From the NCBI GenBank assembly GCA_020310875.1, contig CM035407.1, positions 92,578,632 through 92,642,631 on the forward strand: a DNA stretch of 64,000 nucleotides. Reading direction: 5' to 3'. Below the pieces are notes generated by a model. That model was not told the origin of the DNA, did not search any database, and saw only the letters and a program-made list of their open reading frames with translations. The position numbers were made by a program, and so were the translations under genes. Shown one piece after another: positions 21,915-32,534 of this stretch; the first letter of the stretch is position 1; each line of letters opens with the position of its first letter. The DNA is from Ceratopteris richardii (lineage: Eukaryota; Streptophyta; Polypodiopsida; Polypodiales; Pteridaceae).

Positions 21915-24479
21915 ATGCAAGCGAAAGGTTCTACTAGTGCGATGCTCGGGCAGCCGATTGTGGATTTCTTGGCTCTTCCATTTGAGAGCTTGCCTAAGGC
22001 TATCCTGACGGAGTTTCAGGGTTTCACACGACCTATGCCCATTGAAGACCCACCTCAAGGACAGATAGAAAGAGTAAGCAACAAGGCACACTAGTCCCAA
22101 CAGCTTGGAGGACCCTTGGGAGTTGCAAAATTCATATATGAAGCTAATCTGATGTACAGTGCAAATGTGTGGAGACACTACCAATTCTTTTCACAAGAAT
22201 TCAAGAACCTTCAGAATAGTGAATATCTCCAACCAATATGGCAGAGGGTTGGATTCATGAATTACTTTAGTGCACCCCTCCCAAAACTAGATTTTCATCG
22301 GTGCTATTACTTTGTGGCTTCTATTGGAGAGGAGTGCAAAGAATTGGACCCTGTCTTTGTGCTATCGTCCTTGGTAAACGACCCAACTTTCAAGAAGTTT
22401 ACATTGTCTCTTGACTTAGTCAGGACTGCACCCAAGATTCATGGCACTTATATGCCCACTGAGAAGGAGTGTCTCATCCCAGAACTGATGAAGCGAAGCG
22501 ATGTCAACAAATGGCCCGCCATCTCCGCCATTACCCCTCAGTTGACCACTCTACTATGAATCTGTCTACAACACTTTCCCTTCCCTGCACAGGAGCAATT
22601 TACGATTCCGCATAAGCGTCTTTGGTTTGATTTGTATCTTGCCACCACAGGGCCTCACACAATTGATATTGCTACTTACATTCAAGATCAACTTTTATTG
22701 AACAGACATCAGTGGGAGAAGAAGAAGGTTGTTCATGGATGTTGTGCTCTCACACCCATCATACACATGTGTCTCGCCTATGATATTACTATAGAGAGAG
22801 CCCTACCAACTGAGCAATTGCAACAATATAAAGGCTCCAAGAAGACCATGAGACCCCGCAAACCCCATCGAGTCAAGCGCATGCGTGGCACCATCCCATG
22901 CCTACAAGTGCCGGTGTCACCATCACCTCAGCCCACACCTCAAACCTCGCCTCAACAATCTTGAGTTCAACCACAACCAACGATTCCTCCTCTCTGCATT
23001 CACCTGAGCCACTCCACCACACTCCGTGAAGTTTCACAGGCAGAGAACACCGTGCCTACTACCATTATGAATATGGCCACCATGATTGTAGAAGCTCCCG
23101 TAGCAACTTCTACATTTGTCTCTGATTCCTTCACCTTCCCAGTTACAAGCTTGGGCATTGAGGACATCAATACTACATTTGATTTTGAGGCCCCCGATCT
23201 ATTGTCTAATGACTTTCAATTTTCCGATACCCATGTTGCCTCTCAAGAATTTGAACACCCGGCTTACCCCACTACACCATCAAAGGGAGAGAAAGCCGAC
23301 TCAAAAGAGGAAGATGACAATCAAACGGTAATAGATGAAGGTGACATTGATAATAAAGCTAGCAAGGAGGACGTACAACAATTAGCAGCACATGCTGAAG
23401 TTTCAAGGGAAGCTAACACATATGAAGAAGAAATGGCAGAAGTAGTTGCGTATACCATCGCCACCTGCCGACTCCACAACAATATGAATAAAGTTTGGGT
23501 GTGAACCAGATTAACAGAAGAACAAAGCAAAGCTATCTTTCAACAATCAAACTTGGAAGCCGAATATCAGAAACAACAACAAACAATTGAAGCTCAAGTT
23601 CAGGAATGGGTCAAAGAGGTTGAATCACAATTAGATGTTTACTTGATGAGAAATGGACAATTGTCCCGCAACATGGTGCTTTTTTGCCGACACCTCAATG
23701 CTGCAAAGGAGGAAAATCAGCATCTACAACGATAGAATCATGAGAATTTTGAAGCTACATTGGACAATCGGAATATGCCTCTTAGTCTGTCTCGCTTTCA
23801 AGCCATTCCCCCTGAATCGATGCAGATCCTATTGGAAGACCATGCACGTGTGCTTGAGGACTATGACCATTTACAATAAGAATGCCAAACCCTCAAGGAC
23901 ACCAATAAAACTTTGTTTCTTAAAGATTCTTTGGGCCCCACTATTGTACAAGAAATGGCACCCCCAGATCTCTCGAAAGAATTGACTACATTATGTATGA
24001 AAGTACAAGAGTTATAGACTCAAGTACCTAATATGAAGGAACCCCCTCGACCAGAGTCACCACCAAATCTACCAGAACCGGTGGAGATGATACCTATCCC
24101 TGTCAAGGAAACAATTGAAGACGAATATGTACCCTTACCTATTGTTGGTGGCCGCTCATCACTTGAAGGACAGGACACCTATGAATTACCTCTGCTAGCA
24201 TGGTTAAAGACCATAGAAGAATTGGGTAAGACATACTCTGCTCGCGTAGATGTGCAACTCCATGCGATGTCCAACCTCGAAGAAGTTATTTTGAAGTCTC
24301 CTTATTTTGCCACTATCCCCCCCCCCCCCAAGACATATAATGTCGAGTGAATTATAGTACAAGCCATGTTTCCTCTTGTTAGAAGAATATAATTTTCAAG
24401 TTGCGAGTGTTACGTAGAAGCATCCCACGCACACTATGCAATTCAAGCTTGAAAATGTTCCACCATAAGTAGAGAATGT
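21915..24479 (+). pseudogene. Gypsy-2 ORF3, first part
   Basis: ATG at 21915 aligns with the ORF3 ATG of Gypsy-3 (35587). Conserved blocks: FQGFTRPMPI; YQFFSQEFKNLQN; IWQRVGFMNYFSAPLPKLDF then HRCYYF; FLMxRSDVNKWPAISAITPQ-type region; WEKKKVVHGCCALTPIIHMC; MRGTIPCLQVPVSPSPQP; then a helical segment and the TYELPLLAWLKTIEELGKTY block near 24180. Many stops (22092, 22557, 22963, 23502, 23733 and others), frameshifts and a C12 run near 24320. Function unknown; see the Gypsy-3 copy. Confidence 0.82.
24475..24479. repeat. Target-site duplication of Gypsy-3, left copy (AATGT)
   Basis: AATGT directly before the TGTTGGAAGC end of Gypsy-3, repeated at 40699-40703. Removing one copy and the element restores the local Gypsy-2 ORF3 frame across the junction (E-N-V-H-I-Y-Q). 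Confidence 0.95.
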
Positions 24480-25142
24480 TGTTGGAAGCAGTCAGAGGCA
24501 CAGTCAGAGGCACAGACGACATGGAAGCATGTAAAGACGGAGCAGGGAGCCAGTCGGATCATTTTTTTTCAAACAATTATGTTTTTATTACCTCTTCAAA
24601 TATCCAACAGTGATTTTCATCACTCTTGTAACATATGTAATATAGACAAAACCCCATTTTGTAATTCATAGCTCCATTTTGTGCAAGCCGAGGAGTCCTC
24701 GAGCTTGAGGAGCTTAGGTAGAATGCGCATACCAATTTTCGTTATTTTTAGACATCGTTTAACCTTCCAAATAGCCTCTAGGACCTATTTTTTAACTAGG
24801 CCGGTCACTAGATGTGAAACCGGTCAAAACTAGTCTAGAAACTATAAAAAGAGCTAGAGAGCTCATTTTTGGGGTTGGTTCATTTTGGTTAGTGTGAGCT
24901 TAGAGCTAGTTAGAGCTTGTAATAGTGATCTTGAGGAATAGAACTAATTTCCCACCTTCCATTGTGTCTTGCTTGTCTCTTCATTGTGTGTGTGTATGTG
25001 TGTGTGCATCTTTGTGCTTCTCACCTTCACTCTCACATCATCTCACGTTCACGATCTTCATATCACTCCTACCTCTCCCACGGATTGACATTAAGGAGGT
25101 GAAGCTTCTTAACGTGGTTCTCACCATTGTGCTAGAGCAACA
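24480..25142 (+). repeat. Gypsy-3 5' LTR (663 bp)
   Basis: TGTTGGAAGC...GAGCAACA. TATAAAA at 24843-24849, preceded by the U3 hairpin (24684-24707) and followed at once by the GAGCT-AGAG-AGCTC hairpin (24851-24864). TG-repeat near 24985. The same sequence is at 40036-40698. Confidence 0.95.
24684..24707 (+). promoter_or_regulatory. U3 hairpin of Gypsy-3 5' LTR
   Basis: Arms CAAGC/GCTTG and CGAGGA/TCCTCG around a single G, one A bulge; 135 bp upstream of the TATA box. Same position in the other LTR: 40240-40263. Confidence 0.75.
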
Positions 25143-25149
25143 CCAAATT

Positions 25150-25171
25150 TGGCGCCGTTGCCGGGGATCGA
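25150..25171 (+). other. Gypsy-3 primer-binding site (tRNA-Asp)
   Basis: TGGCGCCGTTGCCGGGGATC and the next two bases are, from memory of the plant tRNA-Asp(GUC) sequence, a full 22-bp complement of its 3' end including CCA. Begins 7 bp after the LTR. Confidence 0.9.
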
Positions 25172-25919
25172 GTCTAGGACGAATGTGTGATGGTAAGAGT
25201 ATAGCAAGAAGTGGCGTTGGAAGGTAAAAATTTCAGTTTTTGTTGTTGTTTTTACTTAGTTTTTAGTGTTTTTCACCTTCCCCATACTCCATCTTCATCA
25301 TCGCATCATCATCTTCATTTCCAAAAAAATCAGAAAATTCACCATATCCACCCATTCACCTCATTTCCCCTCATTTGTGCATGCGAGAGAGCGAGAGAGA
25401 ACTTTTGTGCTTGTGTGTGCTTGTGTTTTCTTGAGTTTTCTTGCAGGTACAGAGCTCCAGTGCATCAGGAAAGCTTGGAAAAGGTCTAGCAAGGGCAATC
25501 AAAGGCAAGCAAGCAAGGCAGTGAAGACAACAGAGCTTGGGAAGCGCGGCTTCTTGGGCAACAGGGCATCAACGCAACCAGAAAAGCCGACTCGAGGTTG
25601 GAAGATTACTCAACCCCCTCAGTCAATTCTTAGCTTAGGCTAAACGTTAGCATTGTGGATTAACGACGATAGGAACGCCTCAAGTTCAAGATACCTAATT
25701 CTTTCAAGTTCAAGACTAAAGATAAAGGTGTGTGACGAAAACCTAAAGGAAAGAACATAAGTCTGACGGAACGAGAACTCAAAATCATAACGGAAAGTCG
25801 AATTCCTGACGCATATATTAAGACAAGAATCCAAAGAAAATAAAAAATAATCAAGAAAGTAATAACAAAGAACCATTGACGATCTAAGTGTGTAATTGAG
25901 TGAGCAAGGAAGGAAATTA
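25172..25919 (+). other. Gypsy-3 leader with possible splice donor and acceptor
   Basis: GTGTGATG|GTAAGA at 25185-25198 is a good 5' splice-site match and is kept in Gypsy-5 (48887-48899). A pyrimidine-rich stretch ending TTGCAG at 25446 could be an acceptor. Rest is A-rich with no protein similarity. Confidence 0.5.
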
Positions 25920-28900
25920 ATGAACCTTAGATCGGGCAAACATATAGGTAAGTCGGACCGACGAAGCCTTAGATCATCAGAGGCTAGTGGAAGAACTACT
26001 GCTCGATCGTGGGCTCAGCAATTGAATAGTAATTACCCCTACGAGAGCTCAGAGACTAGCGAATCAGAAATGGCATTTAGCGCAGACAGACCAGAAGGAG
26101 GGTCTCATGTAGCATACCTAGAAAAACCAGAAGGACCCTATAGAACGCAACTAGAGTTTCTCCGAACCAACTGATTAGGTGCTCGCATCTATGAGGATGG
26201 TTTGCAAAGGCAAGTGGTGCAACTGCACAACCCTGATCAACCCATTGGATTGGAAAGACCAGTGGTGAAATTTGAGAGAGACGCTTACATAGACAAAGAA
26301 GGAACCATGTACGTCCTAAGTACGCAACCAAACGACACTAATGAGTTTGGCACAATTCAATTAGAAACGGAAGCGAAATTTCAAGGAAAAGAACCGTTAG
26401 AAGAACCTAGAACACCTAGAGGGAAATCCGTATTAACAAGAATACTCATCCCAGAATGGATCCCTCAAGATAACAGGAGCACCGAGTTGTTTGTAAATAA
26501 AGAGACAGATGAAGCCTTTTGGAGGTACAGAAAGGAACACCCTAGTGAGATAGGCATCATTACAATTTATGAATTCAAGGACCCAGATACACCTGGAAAG
26601 GTTGTATACCTGGATGAGACTTCAGAAAGAGTCTTTGTGGTGCCTGAACGCGCTAAAAACACATACACATGGAGAGGTGAATTGGTATTCCCTCCATCTA
26701 GAACGAACATGAATACAAGTCAACAAGGGGCAGGAACATCCTCAACCCATGGACATCAAAGAGAAGGAAATAAAGAGAGACCGGAAGTAAGCTTTAATCA
26801 CCCCATAGAGAGAGATAGAACAACCACGGACACTAATAGAGCGGATAGACAAAGAGATCATGGAATACCAGGCGGTAGAGATGATTTTCCTCTACCTAGA
26901 CCATGTGAACACGCAAGAGTATTGAGACCCACACAGTTAGTAAAATCAATGAAGAATTACTTTGATGGGACAGGAGATCCCTATGACCATGTCGCAGAAT
27001 TCAAGCAAGTACTAAGAGCAGAACAAGTCGAGGACATGTTCACGCAATACAATGCATTTGGACTAACGTTAAAGAATACCGCTTTAACTTGGTTCCAACC
27101 ATTGCAACAAAGGCAATTTAGAGACATCCATCACTTTTTAGAGTCATTCATCATTGAATTCTCTAAAAGTGGGATTAGACACGACACGTCTTCGTTGATT
27201 CATAGCTTTAAACAAACCCCTCAGGAAACAGTTAGACTGGCAGGACGTAGGTTCAGAAAATATGTCAAACGATGTCCAATGCAAGAGCTACCCTCACAAG
27301 CCAAACAAGTATCACTGTTCCTAGATGGCTTGTTGAGCGCTAAACTACGCTCCTATGTGTACCTAAAAGAACCCAGAACGCTAGAGGAGTGTGTAAGAAT
27401 ATGTATAGACATCGAGGACAACCTAGGTGATGAGTTAGAACTCTCAAAAGTCTATAAAGACTCAGATTGTTCTTCTCTAGCCTCCACAAAATTGTCTACT
27501 TCGATAGAGGACCTAGCAGAGAAAGTGGCCCAAAAACTAGGAGTTTCTAGTAAACAGGTGTCCAAGCTACCAACTAATGTACGTTGTTACACTTGTGGTG
27601 GAAATCATTTGGCAAACGTGTGCCCCAATGCACCACAACCTCAAGCCAACCCTAGTGGCCAATATTGCACAATTGAGAGAAGATACACGAATCATACGGC
27701 TCAGGACTGCCCATACAACAAACAAACCGTGAGACAGAACTACCCGCAAACATACCAGCAGCCTGGTAGGTATCAAGGCCAATACAATGCTCAGCCTTAT
27801 TACTATAGGCCTCCTCAGAACTACCCATACCAGGCTCAACAGAGACCTCAACCCGTCTTAGCTCAGCAGCCACCCCCACCAGCGAATGTCATCTCAGTCA
27901 AATACGCTGCTGTAGAAGAGAACCTAAGTAGGGCGTTAGTGCCTTCTTCACCCTTGATCACAGAAAGTGACCCGAACTCAAACAGTTTTGACTCTACTCA
28001 TGTAACTAGTCCACCAGCTTATTACACGGAGTCACCAGAACATGTGGAGACATATCATTATGATAGTCCTCCAATGGTACCTAGTTGGGAGCCAGACTAT
28101 GCTAATGTGATGTACACAAACCCAAACCCACGGCCCCAATTGAGACAACAGAGACCACAGGGCCCTAGAGGACCATGCTTTAGGTGCCAAGGAGATCACT
28201 TCATAAAGGATTGTCCACATCCCCCAATAGCAAGGCAATCACAGTACTATAGCATCCAAGGCTTTTGTGCCGATTGTGGCAAAGAGCACATAATCAAAGA
28301 TTGTCCTAAGAACCCAGTTAACACTTCGAATGTGACACCGATCAACGTGATAGGTATTGTAAACAACGCAGATGGATCCAACCCTATATACGTGCCTATC
28401 CAAGCTATAACCAGAGCCCAGGCGCTCTTACAAAACCAACAGCTTAATCAAGAGAAAGTAGCCGGAACTAGCGAAGTTGCAGAATCTAGCAGTAAAAAGA
28501 CAAAATCTTGGAAAGATTCTAGAGAAAGAATAAAGAGAAAGTGGAGTAAAAAGATAAGTGAGTTGGAAGGAAGTTTAAGGGAATCTAGAGCCAAAATACA
28601 AGAATTGACTTCACAAGAATTAAACCAAGAAATCCCAGCTCAAAAATCAGGATCAGTTTTGGCGGAACCCATACCAGAAGATCTAGACATGATGTTTCGT
28701 GCATATCAGGCTAGAATAAAAGAGGGACCTCAAGTAACTGAAATGAGTAAAAACTACCCTCGAGCTGATCTAGAAATTGAGAGAACTAAAATTTGCATGA
28801 AGATGGTAGAGTTAGCACAAGCCTTGTTCGAAGCCTCTAGATTTCTTAATTGGAATAAAATGGCGAAACCAGAATTACACTTTCAAGGACTAATGGAGAG

Positions 28901-31900
28901 GCTAGAATACTTGATCGAAGGCAAAGAGAAAAAGGATCAGCCTAGGAACCCTATTGTCCCAGAGACACAGGAAAGGAATGCACCATCCCTGTCTCAAGTA
29001 CCCAATACAGAAAGTCAAGACAATTTGTCTTCCATACACAGGTACTCACATGAATTTTTGAGGGAAATCCAAGAAGAGAAATGGAGAAAAGAACAAGGAA
29101 CTCATCCTCCTATCCAAGAAATAGACGACTTGCAGGAACAACTTCCCCAAGACATCCCCTCTATATATGAGGGTGTAGAGGTGGAACAACTGAGTGAACC
29201 CACAGGATTTGAATCTAATTCTTTACAAGAATTACCTCAGTTCACAGGACCTTGGGAAGCAACGTCTATTAGTATGAGAGCACCCACGATAATAGTGAGG
29301 AATGAAGAATCAGTGATCCCTAGGAACACAGAAGTGATCAAGAACACGAAAATACAGTGTAATCTCACTCTGGAGGAATTGTTAAAGGTAAAACCAGAAT
29401 TGTGGAAGCACGTAGCAAATCAATTCCCTGAGCTAACTACCACACCCTCTCAGATAGGATCACATAAGAAGGTACCAGAGATACCCGTGGAAAAGATTGG
29501 AGACGTAAGCGAAGGAGAGGAAGGTAACACATATCTTCCAATAACCCATCAGGGCTACACCACAAAAGCCATCTTAGATTCAGGAGCCGGAGTAGCCATT
29601 GCTACCACCGCTTTGTGGAAACGTTGGGGTAAGCCAGCACTCAGACCCACCAGGATGAAACTACAAATGGCTGATGGACACATAGAAAAACCATTAGGCT
29701 TACTAGAAGGCATATCTCTCACCACTTGTGGTGTAGAATTTGAGCATACTTTCGCCATTTGTGACTTTGCGAAAAATCGTGCTTATGAGATGATATTGGG
29801 ACGACCATTCATGCGTCAGTTGCAAATTGTACAAGATTGGGGAACTAATTCTTTGTACTTGCAACACTTAGGAGTGACTACCAAAGTCAATCTTAAAGAC
29901 TATTCACATCGAGATGTACCCCCAATACAATGGAATACCATCCATAAAACACCAGTAGAGACGGAATCCGTGCACTCATTAGAATCAGATCCTTCTTGGT
30001 TGCATGAGGATACCCATTTATGGATGTGTAAAGTAGCCAAACAAGAGGAAGAACGATTAGAAGCCAGGACCTTAGGTGCAGAACAACATCCACGAACCCT
30101 TCAAGATCCAGCCTATGCACATGTAGTATTCCCAGACGAAGAGTTTGAACCCCATGGTTGGGCAGAAATACTAGCAACCATGGATGTAGCCATCAATGAG
30201 GAACAATGGACACCCCACTGTGACGAGGATGGCTATGACATTTCAGTTTTCACGATAGAGCCAATCATGGGCGATGCAATCTTAGAAGAGTGTGAACCGA
30301 ACACTGATGCATTTGAGGATGCAAGCGATTTTGATTTCGAATCAATTATCATGGACCCATCCTTTGCATCAGAAGAAGAATATTTCTACGAAGTAGAGAC
30401 TCACACTCAGAGACACGAGGAAATTACGAACGAGGTGAGGTTAGCCACGGAAGTGACGAACAAGAGTGAAGGCAAGAAAAGAAAGAAGAAAGACACTAGG
30501 ACAGAAAAAGAAGAATCTTTATTTGAAGTACCCGAGAATTTCAAGAAATATGAAATCGAAGATAGAAGAATCTTGGTACGAATGCCTAATAGAAAAGCGA
30601 ATGATGGACAAGTATATGATTACCGAGAGAAAACCAAAAAAATAATAGTTGCCATAGAAGGAGAAGAAGAAAAATGCACATATATAGGGCATGATTTGAC
30701 GACTGAAGAAGAAGAAGAGTTAGTTGCCCTATTGCGCGAATATAGAGATGTTTTTGCTTGGAGTTACAAAGATTTGAAAGGAGTAGATCCAGATATATGT
30801 TCTCATAGAATCCCTATGACTCCAGATGCAAAACCGACAAAACAGAAACCGTACACGTATAATGATAACTACGCTGCGAAGATTAAAGAGGAGATAGATC
30901 GCTTGATAGAAGCAGGATTTATTTACGAAATTGAGCACACCGAATGGGTATCCCCCATTGTGGTTGTGCCCAAGAAGAATGGAAAATTGCGTGTGTGTAT
31001 TAACCTTAAAAAAGTTAATGCCGCCACGATTAGAGATAGTTATCCTCTTCCTATCACAGAACACCTATTGGAAAGAGTTGCGGGCAAGGAAGTTTACAGC
31101 TTTCTTGATGGGTTCTCAGGCTATAACCAAGTAGCCATTGCTCCAGAAGATCAACACAAGACGGCTTTTGCCACTGAATGGGGCATATTTGCATTTCGTG
31201 TAATGCCATTTGGCTTAACAAATGCACCCGCCACTTTCCAGCGACTCATGTGTCATGTTTTTAAGGAATTCTTACGCAAGAGTCTGGAAGTTTATGTCGA
31301 TGACTTATGTGCTCATTCAAATGTAAGACAGACACATATTCCAGAGTTAAGACAAATATTTGACAAATGTCAAGAATATCAGGTCTGTTTGAACCCAGAA
31401 AAATGCGTTTTCATGGTCAGACAAGGCAAAATTCTAGGACACATTGTGTCAAAAAATGGAATCTCCACTGATGAGGAAAAGGTGAAGGTAATTGCAGAAT
31501 TACCTAGACCAACTAATGTGAAAGAGGTACAGGCATTTATGGGCCATTGCGGTTATTATAGGAGATTCATACACATGTATGCAATCATAGCCAAGCCTTT
31601 GTACTCTCTTTTAACCAATTTTGAGTGGACAGATGAATGCGAAAATTCATTCAATGAACTTAAACGACGTTTGTGCTCAGCACCTATATTGACAACCCCA
31701 GATTGGAGTAAGCCATTCCATGTACATGTGGATGCATCCAATTACGCCATAGGATGTGTGTTAGCACAACCCACGAATGAAGGTAACTTAGATCTCCCCA
31801 TAGCTTACGCGAGCAGACAATTGAACGCAGCAGAAAGAAATTACACCACGACGGAACGAGAAGGATTAGGGATGATCTACGCAGTAAAGAAGTTTAGGCA

Positions 31901-32534
31901 CTACTTGTTGGCCAACAAATTCAAGTTCTTTACAGATCATCAAGCCCTATTGTACTTAGTCAACAAACCATGTAACACAGGACGATTGATACGTTGGTTT
32001 CTATTACTCATGGAGTATGATTTTGAAGTGGTAGTCAGGAAAGGAAAGACGCATCTTAGAGCTGACCACCTTTCGAGATTAACCACAGGAGAAGCTCCTC
32101 AAGGAATAGCAGATGAATTACCAGATGCATACTTGTTTAACCTTGAGATAGCACCAGAATGGGCTAAATCTATAGTCCCTATTCTGACATACGGACCCAA
32201 GAATCCTAGGATAAAGATCAGAGAAGGAGAGATTACCAAGTCTCAGAGGTACCAAATAATGGCAGGAAGCATATATAAACAGGATAATCAAAAGATTCTT
32301 GCTTGTTGTGTAGATGAATCAGAACATGCGAATTGGTTGCAATTAGCACACATAGGTGCACTAAAGCAACATCATTCAAAACATCAAACATTACAGACTC
32401 TGCAGAGATTGGGAGTATATTGGCCTACGATGGAAGCAGATGTCTACAAGTTGTGTAAGGAATGCAACGTGTGTTGTGAAAAACCACCAGTAGAGCATGC
32501 TACATTACGTGTCTCTCACACCAGACTGGAGTGA
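25920..32534 (+). pseudogene. Gypsy-3 gag-pol, gag to HHCC zinc finger (one in-frame stop)
   Basis: Start ATG 25920 (MNLRSGKH) is chosen because Gypsy-5 begins the same way (MNLRSGRT). A TGA at 26172-26174 interrupts gag where Gypsy-5 has a sense codon. The frame then runs 2110 codons from 26202 to 32534. Numbered from 26202: retrotransposon Gag domain about 245-400; three zinc knuckles of the short form CX2CX3HX4C (C462-C474, C659-C671, C689-C701); basic/coiled region 765-805; protease 1 with DSG at 1126-1128 and ILGRPF about 1198; RT about 1545-1760 with YVDD 1698-1701; RNase H from about 1838 with HVDAS and TEREG; start of the H2C2 region. At about 32505 it loses register: beside Gypsy-1 five bases are missing, and the integrase continues in another frame (32497-35322). 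Confidence 0.92.

Larger units (their letters stand above)
21210..24479 (+). mobile_element. Gypsy-2, left part (5' truncated, split by Gypsy-3)
   Basis: Begins inside the W-x-P-K tail, so gag, protease, RT and integrase are absent from this copy in the window. It continues through the leader of ORF3 and most of ORF3, to the point where Gypsy-3 inserted. The remainder is at 40704-42026. Left boundary is approximate. Confidence 0.8.
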
